Assembly (NCBI RefSeq): GCF_002850255.1
Contig: NZ_CP022522.1
Location: forward strand, 1,797,125 to 1,861,124
DNA length: 64,000 nucleotides
Direction of reading: 5' to 3'
DNA from: Pseudoalteromonas sp. NC201
Lineage (GTDB): Bacteria > Pseudomonadota > Gammaproteobacteria > Enterobacterales > Alteromonadaceae
The position numbers and the translations under genes are program-made. Below are positions 8,732 to 17,366 of the stretch, piece after piece (the first letter of the stretch is position 1; the number at the start of each line of letters is the position of its first letter). The notes under the pieces are model-generated. The model made no database searches. It had not been told where the DNA came from and saw only the letters and a program-made list of their open reading frames with translations.

Positions 8732-9586
8732 ATGATGAAAACTATAATGCCATTTTCTTTGGTAGGGCTTCTTGCGGCCTGCTCAAACACGACTATACCA
8801 GATGTTAAACGTCAGTTTATCGATGATGGTCAGACTCATCCATTGGTTGTGGTGTTAGGTGGCAGCGAAGGGGGGAATACACTCGCTAATCCTCAGTGGA
8901 AACCATTTTTAGATGGATTTAATGATATTGGTGTCTCAGTAGCTGCACTTGGTTATTATGGCACTGAAAATACATCGAGCAGTGCAGCTGAATTATCTTT
9001 GGATGATATAGCCAAACGGATAAAAGCATTGAGTGCAGACCCAAAGATAAATCCAAATTGCGTAGCGGTGTATGGTTTTTCTAAAGGAGCGGAGCTTGCG
9101 TTATTACTCGGTGCGCACTTTGATGAGATAAACCATGTAGTGTCCGTTATGCCTAGTCACGTAAGCTGGAATGCTGTTAAGACTTTGTCTTCTCGCTCGA
9201 GTTGGACGCTTAGCGGCAATGCTCTGGATTACATTGATGCACCCCTGTTGTCATGGAAAATGCAAAAGGGGAACGTAACGGGAGAGTTTACACCTGCCTT
9301 TGAGGCTGCATTGGCAGAGGCAACGCCTGAAGCAATTGCAGCCGCTCGCATCCCGGTTGAAAACACCAATGGGCCAGTGCTACTGGTCTCTGCCAAACAC
9401 GATGAAATTTGGCCATCGTACAAAATGGCCGGATATATTGAAGCTGGTTTACGCGAAGCTAGTTTTTCTCATCCATTTAAACATATCGCACTTAACTCGG
9501 GTCACTATAGCTTTAACAAAAAAGTGCAAACCGAGGTAAATCAATTTTTAAGCGAAACCTTGGTAGCACGTTGCGCGAATAAGTAG
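8732..9586 (+). CDS. Lipoprotein alpha/beta hydrolase (BAAT/acyl-CoA thioesterase C-terminal type)
   Basis: 284 residues. A lipoprotein signal ends in LLAAC (Cys17). The remainder is an alpha/beta hydrolase fold with an early VVLGGSEGG oxyanion strand, the nucleophile elbow GFSKG (Ser117), an acidic residue in SAKHDEIWPS, and the histidine in NSGHYSF near the end. This matches the C-terminal domain of bile-acid-CoA:amino acid acyltransferase/acyl-CoA thioester hydrolase-like proteins. It begins 18 bp after the response regulator and is likely the third gene of that operon, hence a candidate target or co-sensor of the two-component system. The natural substrate is unknown. Confidence 0.83.
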   Translation: MMKTIMPFSLVGLLAACSNTTIPDVKRQFIDDGQTHPLVVVLGGSEGGNTLANPQWKPFLDGFNDIGVSVAALGYYGTENTSSSAAELSLDDIAKRIKALSADPKINPNCVAVYGFSKGAELALLLGAHFDEINHVVSVMPSHVSWNAVKTLSSRSSWTLSGNALDYIDAPLLSWKMQKGNVTGEFTPAFEAALAEATPEAIAAARIPVENTNGPVLLVSAKHDEIWPSYKMAGYIEAGLREASFSHPFKHIALNSGHYSFNKKVQTEVNQFLSETLVARCANK

Positions 9587-9629
9587 CAATGAATTCACCT
9601 TGCTTTTATATTCTTGGTCGTTGAAAAAT

Positions 9630-10397
9630 TTACCGAGCTGTAGGTAACGTTGTGTCTGCAGCTTTTAGTCGCTTTGTGTATTTTGCCGGTGTGATCTGAA
9701 AGATAGTTTTAAATTCGCGAATAAGATGAGATTGATCAGCGTAGCCGCAATCTAGCGCGAGTTGAGCGATGTTAATGTCAGGTGTTTCTCTCAGTTTTTG
9801 TTTAGCCAATCGAACTCTATAAATGCGAGCTAAATGTTTAGGGGTAATCCCACAATGTATTTTAACTTGTCTCTCTAATTGCCGTTTTCCGATCGGAGTT
9901 TGAGCATATGCTTGCTCTAAAGGAGTCATTGAAACAATATGCTCAAGGAGTGTTTGGGTATGTAGGATAGAATTGTGTCGAGGAATTGGCATATTCAATA
10001 TTGGTTCTAGGAGTTGAAGTAATGCTGTCAGGTTGGCACTACTTTTTTGTAGCGTGTTCAACAAGGGCAATATATTTTTGGGATTTGCTATAGGATGTTG
10101 CAGCGTTTTCAGAAATGCCAGTCCCGCGGGTTTAAAGCGGATCCCGAAAAAACATGCCTGTTCAGAATAGCTGACTTTGCTAGACTGAATGGCAATTGGT
10201 TGTAGATAAAAGGAGGCTGTGAGCTGATTGTCGTTGAAACTAACGAGCCCACAAAGAGGGAAGATAAATCCAGTTGCCCCGTCGCTTGGAAGCCAAGTTT
10301 CTCCGCGCTTGTGTGATTGTGCAAACCAGATAGCTTGCACATAGTTAGCGATTTCACCTGTTGGGTTTATTAATTCAAGCGTTAGATCTGTGCTCAT
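9630..10397 (-). CDS. AraC-family transcriptional regulator
   Basis: 255 residues. The C-terminal AraC/XylS double helix-turn-helix (about residues 150-245) reads IAQLALDCGYADQSHLIREFKTIFQITPAKY, a clear family signature. The N-terminal 130 residues have the GFIFPL ... FFGIRFKPAGL pattern of the DUF6597-type input domain. It overlaps the end of the carboxymuconolactone decarboxylase-like gene by 23 bp and is therefore co-transcribed with it. Confidence 0.92.
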   Translation of the reverse strand: MSTDLTLELINPTGEIANYVQAIWFAQSHKRGETWLPSDGATGFIFPLCGLVSFNDNQLTASFYLQPIAIQSSKVSYSEQACFFGIRFKPAGLAFLKTLQHPIANPKNILPLLNTLQKSSANLTALLQLLEPILNMPIPRHNSILHTQTLLEHIVSMTPLEQAYAQTPIGKRQLERQVKIHCGITPKHLARIYRVRLAKQKLRETPDINIAQLALDCGYADQSHLIREFKTIFQITPAKYTKRLKAADTTLPTAR

Positions 10398-10836
10398 TGA
10401 ACTCTACATTCGGCTTAAACATTTTCACGATCCGATTCCAGCTGTTGATGGCATTAATAGCGATAGTTAACGTAGTCAATTCTTTATCATCAAATTCTAC
10501 ATTGAGTGTTTGATAAAAAGCGTCGTCAATCATTTGTGCGTTTGTCAGCTTTTCACAAAGCGCTAATGCCAGTTTTTCTTTATTGGTGTATAACGGCATG
10601 TCTTGCCATGCACTTAATCCAATAATTCGATTAGTGGTTTCACCATACTCTAGTGCCTGTTTAGTGTGCATTGCAATACAAAAAGCGCATTGATTGATTT
10701 GTGATGCTCTAAGTTTAACGAGCTCCCAGATTGTGACTCCAAAAGTTGTATGTACCTGCTGTTTTAATAATTCCTCTTGTCCCAATAAGTGCTGAATAAG
10801 CTCAGGTGCCTGATTGAAGTAGTCTGCTCTTTTCAT
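10375..10836 (-). CDS. Carboxymuconolactone decarboxylase / AhpD-like protein
   Basis: 153 residues. The redox motif CxxCxxxH is seen at C50, C53, H57 (CAFCIAMHTKQA), preceded by the ELVKLRASQINQ helix typical of the AhpD-like family, which has peroxidase or reductant-relay activity. The start at 10836 is chosen because GAGGATTCAGA lies directly upstream; a longer reading frame to 10941 has no ribosome site and a non-family extension. It forms an operon with the overlapping AraC regulator and diverges from the dioxygenase gene at 10970. Confidence 0.88.
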   Translation of the reverse strand: MKRADYFNQAPELIQHLLGQEELLKQQVHTTFGVTIWELVKLRASQINQCAFCIAMHTKQALEYGETTNRIIGLSAWQDMPLYTNKEKLALALCEKLTNAQMIDDAFYQTLNVEFDDKELTTLTIAINAINSWNRIVKMFKPNVEFNEHRSNA

Positions 10837-10969
10837 TTCTGAATCCTCATGTTTAGTGATACGTATAGTGTAATGAGGTGTAAGCGGTAAAAATTGAAAA
10901 AAAACGTCTTTGTAATAAAATTTTAAGGAAGGAACACACAACTCTAATTTAAAGGATGGTTGTCAAATA

Positions 10970-11977
10970 ATGTGCGATGTAAACCTTGCTCTAGCGCTTT
11001 ATCATTTATCCACACTCAAAAAAATCTGGCTTCAGGCCAACGGCACTTTTACAAATAAACAGCAGCAGGTAGAGCCAGTTAGTTTCGAATTATATAAAGC
11101 GACTTTTGACATACTGGGCTTAAGTTTATCTCAAGCACATCAGTTACAGTTTCAATATGCTCATGATTACGATAGCTTTATTGATGCAATTGTAACAATT
11201 GCTCAGCCAAGTAGTGAAAAAATAGCACTGCTAAAACATGTCACCTGTCATATGCCTTGCCCCGGCAGTTATCAAGAAAAAATAGCAGCTGTTCAAAATA
11301 TGCCGGATGTACTCACTGAGGACGACCTGAAATGCTGGCAGGACAACGGCTATGTCATCGTTAAGAATGCAGTGAGTGCTGAAGGCTGTGCTAATGCGAG
11401 AAACGCCATCCAAGACTATTTGGAGATTGAATTAGCAGAACCAAAGACTTGGTATAAGGTTAACCAAGAAAAAATGAGTCGCAGTATGGTGCATTTGGTA
11501 CAACATAAAGCACTGGAAGACAATCGGAATTCAATAAGAATTCATAAGGCCTTTAGCCAGTTATGGCAAAGCGAACAACTGATAGTTTCAGCCGATCAGT
11601 GTGGGTTCAACCCGCCTGAAACTGCACAATCTAGCTTTCAAGGTCCTGATCTACATTGGGATTTAGATTTCTCTAAGCAACTCACGTTTGGCACGCAAGG
11701 AATTTTGTATCTATCAGACACTGAAGAAAAACAAGGTGCAACAACGGTTGTACCAGGATTTCATACAAAGCTAGAGTCATGGCTTGCAACGGCTCCATGG
11801 GATCCATGTGTTCCAAACACAGAATACTTACATCAACTGGGTTCCAAAGCAATTGCAGCCAATGCAGGAGATATGGTGATTTGGCATCAATTTTTACCCC
11901 ATGGTGGCAGCGCGAACACAGCAAACGCACCTCGTATAGTGCAATACATCAATATGCATCCATTTCCAGAAATGTAG
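10970..11977 (+). CDS. Phytanoyl-CoA dioxygenase (PhyH) family protein
   Basis: 335 residues. After an N-terminal helical extension (about 1-110), the PhyH fold starts at LTEDDLKCWQDNGYVIVKNAV. The Fe(II) site is visible as H229-x-D231 (LHWDLDF) and H311 (LPHGGSANT), followed by the arginine (APRIVQY) that binds 2-oxoglutarate in the family. The family hydroxylates small molecules or lipids. Divergently transcribed from the AhpD-like/AraC operon, which may regulate it. The substrate cannot be inferred. Confidence 0.87.
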   Translation: MCDVNLALALYHLSTLKKIWLQANGTFTNKQQQVEPVSFELYKATFDILGLSLSQAHQLQFQYAHDYDSFIDAIVTIAQPSSEKIALLKHVTCHMPCPGSYQEKIAAVQNMPDVLTEDDLKCWQDNGYVIVKNAVSAEGCANARNAIQDYLEIELAEPKTWYKVNQEKMSRSMVHLVQHKALEDNRNSIRIHKAFSQLWQSEQLIVSADQCGFNPPETAQSSFQGPDLHWDLDFSKQLTFGTQGILYLSDTEEKQGATTVVPGFHTKLESWLATAPWDPCVPNTEYLHQLGSKAIAANAGDMVIWHQFLPHGGSANTANAPRIVQYINMHPFPEM

Positions 11978-12092
11978 AAGGTGAAAAAATCTCTATTTGG
12001 TTAAATTTTGTCTTAACTTGGCGGCGAGCAAACAGTAGTATGATTGTTAAGTTTGGGAGAATGTAGCAACTCACCACAAGGAAAAGCCGTCG

Positions 12093-12563
12093 ATGCAATT
12101 AGCACAACTCAATATAGCCACCGCTAAATACCAAATGGATGCGCCAGAAATCCAATACTTTGTAGAAAGTTTAGACCGCATTAATTCACTCGCAGAGCAA
12201 AGCCCTGGCTTTATTTGGCGCTTAAAAGATGAAACCGGTAATGCAACAGAGATTAAGGCGTTTGATGATCCAAATATTATCGTGAATATGTCTGTATGGC
12301 AGTCGGAGCAAGCGCTCAAAGATTTTATGTTTAAAACCGCGCATAAGGAATTTTTGGCGCGTAAAAAAGAATGGTTTCACCGCGCTGAACAGGAAACCTA
12401 CGTGTTATGGTGGGTTGAAGAGGGCCATATCCCGACGCTAGATGAGGCTAAAGAAAGGCTCGATTACCTGCGTCGTTTTGGAGATTCGGCTTATGCCTTT
12501 ACGTTTAGAAATAGTTTCACCGAACTAGATCTAAGGGAGAGGGAAGCTTGTGAAGAAGATTAA
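12093..12563 (+). CDS. DUF3291 domain protein
   Basis: 156 residues. LAQLNIATAKY at the start, SVWQSEQALKDFMF in the middle and YVLWWVEEGHIPTLDEAKERLDYL near the end are the recognisable landmarks of DUF3291, a small ferredoxin-like alpha+beta barrel family related to antibiotic-biosynthesis monooxygenases. Function is not established. AAGGAA precedes the ATG. It sits between the dioxygenase and two small hypothetical genes. Confidence 0.85.
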   Translation: MQLAQLNIATAKYQMDAPEIQYFVESLDRINSLAEQSPGFIWRLKDETGNATEIKAFDDPNIIVNMSVWQSEQALKDFMFKTAHKEFLARKKEWFHRAEQETYVLWWVEEGHIPTLDEAKERLDYLRRFGDSAYAFTFRNSFTELDLREREACEED

Positions 12564-12682
12564 TCTTGTGCACCGATGAAATGATAATCAACCCTAAGGG
12601 GGGAGAGCCGCGTGGAGTGGTGAATAGCGATGATGTTGGTGGTACACTTATCGCAGATCATGATGTATGGATTTAACCAAAA

Positions 12683-12901
12683 ATGCGCGCGGCACTAAGA
12701 AGCAAGATAATAGAAGTATGTGATAAAAAAATCGCACAAAAAGGAGATAACGTTGGCGTATCATTTTACGCTTTTTTTGCCAATAAAAACACGGACCCTG
12801 CATTACTTATGGAAGCGGCAACTTGGTGGATACAAACTCACGAACTAGACCACTTCGAAAAGGCGTTAAAGATAAAAGCAATGGTTGAAAGTGGAAAATA
12901 G
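12683..12901 (+). CDS. Small hypothetical protein
   Basis: 72 residues, soluble and helical, with no family recognised. Its composition looks like a real protein: a charged amphipathic N-terminus, the segment DPALLMEAATWWIQTHELDHFEKALKIK, and no low complexity. The ribosome site is weak (GGAT about 10 bp upstream). An in-frame stop lies three codons upstream, so the ATG at 12683 is the first possible start. Confidence 0.55.
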   Translation: MRAALRSKIIEVCDKKIAQKGDNVGVSFYAFFANKNTDPALLMEAATWWIQTHELDHFEKALKIKAMVESGK

Positions 12902-12952
12902 GTCTTAAAGGATATTGTCATGGGCCATCAATCGAGATGACCCAACTGGCAG

Positions 12953-13138
12953 TTACAGCGTGTAAAACGAGACAAAAAATACTGCAACAGATGCAAGTGC
13001 AAACATAGTGTACTCGGTGATAGTTTGTTTGCGTTTCTCATCATCAGTTTTAGGGGCTGTCGCTATCATTAGCAGGCTAGTGACAAACATTGCTAATGAA
13101 TATAAACATAAGATTGATAAAGTAGCATCTGTAAACAT
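12953..13138 (-). CDS. Small two-pass membrane protein
   Basis: 61 residues with two hydrophobic helices (about 5-27 and 42-60) separated by a charged loop KTDDEKRKQT. GAGG lies five bases before the ATG, a good ribosome site. The hydrophobic pattern plus the ribosome site support a real gene, but no family is recognised. It diverges from the phzF-like gene at 13285. Confidence 0.65.
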   Translation of the reverse strand: MFTDATLSILCLYSLAMFVTSLLMIATAPKTDDEKRKQTITEYTMFALASVAVFFVSFYTL

Positions 13139-13284
13139 ATAAGCCTCGACTTGGTTCTACTCATTTTAACTACGTGCATCATGGTCACAGAGATCAACCT
13201 CTATACACGTTTATTTAAGTTGTATTCGCTTCTAATTACAGTAAATTATACTGTGTTTTTAGGTGTTTCTGAAAGGAGTAAAAG

Positions 13285-14082
13285 ATGCAAGTCGAATATT
13301 TTGTGGTTGACGCATTTACGCGTAAACGTTTTGGTGGTAACAACGCTGCAATCGTTGAGGTTGAAAACTGGCTTAGCGACGCCTTAATGCAGCAGATAGC
13401 CATCGAAAATAACCTTTCCGAAACCGCCTTTTTGAAGCCAGTTGATAACAATCATTATGAGATCCGGTGGTTTTCTCCAATTACTGAAATTGACTTTTGT
13501 GGTCATGCCACGCTTGGTGCTGCGTATGTACTTTTTAATCACAAGGGAAAGTCAGGTGAAATAAAATTTCAAACTCAAGAAGTCGGAACACTCACTGTTA
13601 AGCAAGTGGCTGATGGTCGCATTGTGATGGAATTTCCGAACTTAGCCCCTGAGTTAACTGAAGCCCCCGACGCACTGCTGGAAGGGCTGAACGTAACACC
13701 GACGCGGGTACTTAAAAATCGCCAAGCGTACTTTGTGATTGTTGAGACTGAGCAACAAGTACGCAGCTGTGAGTACGACAGCGATAAATTGAAAACCCTT
13801 GCGCCTTTTGATGTTGTGGTAACAGCAAAAGGCAATGACGTTGATTTTGTGTCGCGTTACTTTTGGCCTGCAAATGGGGGCGATGAAGATCCGGTTACCG
13901 GTTCAATTCATGCCGGGTTAGCGCCATATTGGGCAAAGGCGCTAAACAAACAGAAACTTCATGCACATCAGGCTTCAAAACGTGGCGGTGAGCTATTTTG
14001 TGAAGTGACGGATACGAATGTCATCGTATCTGGGTTTGGTGTACTTTACGCAAAAGGAATATTCGAAATTGAGGACGAATAA
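13285..14082 (+). CDS. PhzF-family isomerase/epimerase-like protein
   Basis: 265 residues. FGGNNAAIVEV, LSETAFL (catalytic-type Glu46), the FSPITEIDFCGHATLGAAYVLF segment and DEDPVTGSIHAGLAPYWA in the C-terminal half are the standard PhzF-family blocks. The two halves of the fold are both complete. The family includes phenazine-pathway isomerase, but most members have unknown substrates, and there is no phenazine cluster here. AAGGAG precedes the ATG. The next gene overlaps its end. Confidence 0.92.
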   Translation: MQVEYFVVDAFTRKRFGGNNAAIVEVENWLSDALMQQIAIENNLSETAFLKPVDNNHYEIRWFSPITEIDFCGHATLGAAYVLFNHKGKSGEIKFQTQEVGTLTVKQVADGRIVMEFPNLAPELTEAPDALLEGLNVTPTRVLKNRQAYFVIVETEQQVRSCEYDSDKLKTLAPFDVVVTAKGNDVDFVSRYFWPANGGDEDPVTGSIHAGLAPYWAKALNKQKLHAHQASKRGGELFCEVTDTNVIVSGFGVLYAKGIFEIEDE

Positions 14083-14515
14083 GATTCACTTCATACAGGC
14101 AAAAGAAAGTGACTTTGACTACCTAGTGGCGCTGCGTAAAGCGACCATGGTGCCGCACTTAGAAAATGCCGGACTGTTTTTGACTGACGCTGAACATAAA
14201 GCCAGAGTATTATACGAATACCCAAGCTCACATTTGATTTATATAAATGAAAAGTGTGTTGGCTTGGCTAAGTTTAAGCAACGTGAACATGACTATTACC
14301 TCTTTCAGCTGCAAATAGAGCCCCAGCAACAAGGAAAGGGGCTCGGTGCACAAGTCATTAAAAGCTTGATAGAAAACCACTCAACATTGCCTTGGGTATT
14401 GACGGTGCTTAAAGCGAATCCCGCGAAGCGTTTATACGAAAAGTTGGGATTTGTGCAGTTTGCTGACGATGAATATGAGTTTCATTTTAGGCGTGAACCT
14501 AATCCCCAAATTTAG
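14069..14515 (+). CDS. GNAT-family N-acetyltransferase
   Basis: About 148 residues. The acetyl-CoA site is [15 protein letters not shown], followed by [16 protein letters not shown], the usual GNAT tail. A TTG at 14069, with AAGGA about 10 bp upstream, gives the length expected for the family and a 14-bp overlap with phzF; an ATG at 14018 would extend 51 bp further into phzF and adds residues not seen in the family. Translational coupling with the phzF-like gene is therefore likely. Confidence 0.82.
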   Translation: MRTNKIHFIQAKESDFDYLVALRKATMVPHLENAGLFLTDAEHKARVLYEYPSSHLIYINEKCVGLAKFKQREHDYYLFQLQIEPQQQGKGLGAQVIKSLIENHSTLPWVLTVLKANPAKRLYEKLGFVQFADDEYEFHFRREPNPQI

Positions 14516-14550
14516 TATTCTCTAGCCAATTTAAATTTAAAAGAGTTGTT

Positions 14551-15009
14551 ATGGCAAAACAAATATGGGTAGATGCCGATGCCTGTCCCGTGGTGATAAA
14601 AGAAATGCTGTTTCGCGCTGCAGTGCGTACTTCTACCACGGTTACATTGGTTGCAAATCAATATCTAAAAACGCCTCCGTCTCCTTTTATTCAAAAGCTT
14701 CAGGTTCCAAAGGGATTTGATATTGCGGATAATGAAATCGTGAAGCGCGTTAATGAAGGTGATTTGGTTATTACCGGCGATATTCCACTCGCAGACGAAG
14801 TCATTGAGAAAAAGTGCACCGCACTTAATACGCGCGGTGAATTGCTGACAAAAGAAAACATAAAATCTCGCTTAAATATTCGTGACTTTATGGACACGAT
14901 GCGTGCCAGCGGCGTACAAACTCAAGGGCCACCACCTTTGTCTCAAGCTGATAAGCAAAATTTCGCCAATCAATTGGATACTTGGATCACCAGAAACACA
15001 AAGGGGTAG
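14551..15009 (+). CDS. YaiI/YqxD-family (DUF188) protein
   Basis: 152 residues. [16 protein letters not shown] at the N-terminus, [29 protein letters not shown] in the middle and [14 protein letters not shown] near the end identify the conserved DUF188 family, which has a PIN-like acidic core (D8, D10). The biochemical activity is unestablished. AAAAGAG is upstream of the ATG. The GFA gene starts 2 bp after its stop, so the two are likely co-transcribed. Confidence 0.92.
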   Translation: MAKQIWVDADACPVVIKEMLFRAAVRTSTTVTLVANQYLKTPPSPFIQKLQVPKGFDIADNEIVKRVNEGDLVITGDIPLADEVIEKKCTALNTRGELLTKENIKSRLNIRDFMDTMRASGVQTQGPPPLSQADKQNFANQLDTWITRNTKG

Positions 15010-15011
15010 GT

Positions 15012-15449
15012 ATGGCTTACAAGGCGAGTTGTTTGTGTAAAGCGGTTCAAGTTGAGATCCGTGGACCAATCAGCGATATCATTCACTGTCATTGCTCCTT
15101 GTGTCGTAAGTCTACAGGCACAGCTTATGCGACCAATGGCTTTGTGCTGTGGAGTGATTTTGTGATTCTATGTGGCGAAGAGGCACTAAACATCTTCGAG
15201 TTTAAACCTGGAAGAAAGCGCCATTTTTGCAAACATTGTGCAAGTCCAATTTTTAGTTCGAACGAAAGCGATCCAAAGCGGGTGAGGTTAAGACTTGGCA
15301 TTTTGGACTCGGATATCAAAGAGCGGCCAATATCACATAATTTTATCTCTTCAAAAGCCAATTGGGACGACTTAGACGCGCCGCTTCCTCGCTACGATGC
15401 ATTTGAGCCTAGCCGCGATCTATCAACAACATCGGGAGGTAATTTGTGA
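15012..15449 (+). CDS. GFA-family (Gfa/CENP-V) zinc protein
   Basis: 145 residues with the zinc pattern C7-x-C9, C26-x-C28-xx-C31 (HCHCSLCRKSTG) and a later CKHC, matching the glutathione-dependent formaldehyde-activating/CENP-V fold. The ATG at 15012 follows AGGGGTAGGT; an upstream in-frame ATG at 14982 lies inside the preceding gene and adds residues before the conserved CLC. The stop overlaps the start of the ACT-domain gene by 4 bp. Confidence 0.9.
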   Translation: MAYKASCLCKAVQVEIRGPISDIIHCHCSLCRKSTGTAYATNGFVLWSDFVILCGEEALNIFEFKPGRKRHFCKHCASPIFSSNESDPKRVRLRLGILDSDIKERPISHNFISSKANWDDLDAPLPRYDAFEPSRDLSTTSGGNL

Positions 15450-15841
15450 CGGGTATTAGTGATTTATCTCAATTATTAAAAGACATTTCCCCGACGCTTG
15501 ATGAAACACCTTTTGTATTTTGTACAGTGCAAAAAAGCCTTGCTGAGTGCGTAATTTTCAATCCAATTGCGACCTTTATGGAGCGCGAGGGGTTAACGCT
15601 GGTAGTCACCAAGCAAATGGCAGATGAACATGGATTGGATTACAGCTGTGTGATGAATAAAATTACTTTGCAAGTGCATTCGAGCCTAGAAGCCGTAGGG
15701 TTAACTGCTGCATTTTCCAATGCGTTAAAAGGTGCTGATATTAGCGCGAATGTAATTGCGGGCTTCTATCATGATCATATTTTTGTGCCCGTAAATGATG
15801 CTAAGCGGGCGGTACTCGCGATACAAACGTTGGCAAAATGA
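15446..15841 (+). CDS. ACT-domain-containing protein (DUF2241 type)
   Basis: 131 residues starting at GTG 15446 with GGGAGG upstream. Two ACT-like halves are visible, ending in ANVIAGFYHDHIFVPVNDAKRAVLAI, which is typical of small stand-alone ACT proteins thought to bind amino acids. It overlaps the GFA gene by 4 bp (GTGA), so it is translationally coupled. Confidence 0.85.
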   Translation: MTGISDLSQLLKDISPTLDETPFVFCTVQKSLAECVIFNPIATFMEREGLTLVVTKQMADEHGLDYSCVMNKITLQVHSSLEAVGLTAAFSNALKGADISANVIAGFYHDHIFVPVNDAKRAVLAIQTLAK

Positions 15842-15872
15842 CATTGATAAATCTCGAAGGTTATTAGGTAGC

Positions 15873-16421
15873 ATGAAAGTTTACTTTAAAAGAATGGCCT
15901 CCAAAGGTGTGTGTCCTCCGAGAAAACCGCTTAAGAAAATCCTTTGGTCATGGGTTGGCGCAATGGTGGGGATCTTGTTGATTACGGTGATTTCTAACCT
16001 CGCTTTACCATATGGTGTTGGCAGCGCATTGCTCATTGGCTCTTTTGGTGCAACTGCTGTTTTACTCTATGGCGCTCCTATGGCAGAGTTCTCTCAACCG
16101 AGGAACTTACTGGGCGGGCATTTCTTTTCAGCTTTACTCGGCGTCAGTATCTTTATTTTGCTTGGAGAAGAGAGTCTGTTTGCAGCACCGCTTGCGGTAT
16201 CGCTCTCAATTGTTGTGATGCACTTTACTCGAACCTTGCATCCACCCGGTGGAGCGACCGCGCTAATCGCCATTATTGGTGGTGAGTCTGTTCATAACTT
16301 GGGATATATGTATGCATTTTATCCCGTGTTGATGGGGGCTCTGCTGATGTTATTGGTCGCGCTGTCTGTGAACAATATGTCGCGCAACCCCAAGCGGCAT
16401 TACCCAGTTTATTGGTTCTAA
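15873..16421 (+). CDS. HPP-family integral membrane protein
   Basis: 182 residues. Four to five hydrophobic helices and the eponymous motif TLHPPGGATALIAIIGG (about residues 123-139) define the HPP family, some of whose members transport nitrite or other small anions. The ATG at 15873 is chosen because it precedes the first family-like residues; an upstream frame extension overlaps the ACT gene. Likely last gene of the 14.5-16.4 kb run. Confidence 0.85.
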   Translation: MKVYFKRMASKGVCPPRKPLKKILWSWVGAMVGILLITVISNLALPYGVGSALLIGSFGATAVLLYGAPMAEFSQPRNLLGGHFFSALLGVSIFILLGEESLFAAPLAVSLSIVVMHFTRTLHPPGGATALIAIIGGESVHNLGYMYAFYPVLMGALLMLLVALSVNNMSRNPKRHYPVYWF

Positions 16422-16452
16422 CTATTTTATATAAAAATTTAAAAGGACAGGC

Positions 16453-16986
16453 ATGTCAAAAATTGAATTCGTCCCTTACCAATTAGTCCCAGCTAGCTTT
16501 AATCCATGGCGTGAAATATTTGTTGAAGTGGCAGAAGAAGTGATGATGGCATTAGCACACCCTGAACTTGAATTTCTACACTTTGGTTCAAGCTCTTTTA
16601 AGGTTGCCGGCAAAGGGATCATCGATATCTCTGTGTTATACAAACCCGGGCAATTAACGCAAGCAGTTGAACATCTTAAAAATGTAGGCTTTAAAGATCA
16701 GCACAGCGATAATCCATTTCCTGATACTCGTCCTAGAAAAGACATCGCGGTGATGTATCAAGGTGAGTTGTTTCAAGTGCATGCTCATGCTATTGAAAAA
16801 GGGAGTGAAGAACATATCAAGCAAGAAAAGTTTAAAGCTTATATGCTCAGTAATCCTGACGCGCGTGCGGAGTATGAAACTCAGAAGCAATTAGTAATAG
16901 CGCAAGGTATAGCCTCCCAAGATGAGTATGGAAAAGCTAAAGCGCCATTTGTAAAGCGCACTTTAAAGGACATCCACTTTAATTAA
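16453..16986 (+). CDS. GrpB-family nucleotidyltransferase-like protein
   Basis: 177 residues. The GSSSFKVAGKGIIDISVLY block is the GrpB/UPF0157 version of the nucleotidyltransferase GS...D-x-D core, here with G-S-S-S and D-I-S. RPRKDIAVMYQGELFQVHAHAI follows, as expected. Substrate unknown. AAAAGGACAGG lies directly upstream of the ATG. Confidence 0.85.
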   Translation: MSKIEFVPYQLVPASFNPWREIFVEVAEEVMMALAHPELEFLHFGSSSFKVAGKGIIDISVLYKPGQLTQAVEHLKNVGFKDQHSDNPFPDTRPRKDIAVMYQGELFQVHAHAIEKGSEEHIKQEKFKAYMLSNPDARAEYETQKQLVIAQGIASQDEYGKAKAPFVKRTLKDIHFN

Positions 16987-17366
16987 CTAAAGTTTGAATA
17001 ACTAATATTTTGCTTGAAGTTAGTGATAAAATTAACTGCTGGTATCCAATCCCAATCGCTCATGGTGATCGCATAAATTATTCATAGTGGAGCACGGTTT
17101 GATGTTGCTCCTAAAACTTGCTAACTAGGCAAGGGGGAAAAGTAAAGATTTGCGTTAAGACAGGAACCTCGCTCACTCTCCGAACAAGCATAAGGAGGTT
17201 AGCGTTTACTGTATTTAAGTATCAAAGAGTAGGTGATAACTGGTAGCATGTAACTAAAAGCATGCAACTAAGGACAGGCATGAACAGATGCAAATGTTTA
17301 CAAATTTGCGACATGGTCTAAGCTTTAATTTCTTCGATTAGCATTGATACGTTCAAGGAGAGAACA
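16987..17366. other. Non-coding region with several short hairpins upstream of the RAYT gene
   Basis: No gene is seen in these 380 bases. Several short inverted repeats stand in series: GGAGCA/TGCTCC (17089-17111), CTTGC/GCAAG (17117-17133) and AACCTC/GAGGTT (17164-17200). An imperfect direct repeat of GCATGTAACTA/GCATGCAACTA follows near 17248-17270. RAYT genes are commonly bordered by REP hairpins, so some of these may be REP-like, but none is repeated elsewhere in the window. Confidence 0.4.

Noticed and set aside
13285..14082. Phenazine biosynthesis cluster around the PhzF-family gene
   Set aside because: No other phenazine gene is present nearby; PhzF family members are mostly of other function.
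17164..17200. AACCTC/GAGGTT inverted repeat as a RAYT target
   Set aside because: The arms are only 6 bp with a 25-base loop; no second copy in the window.
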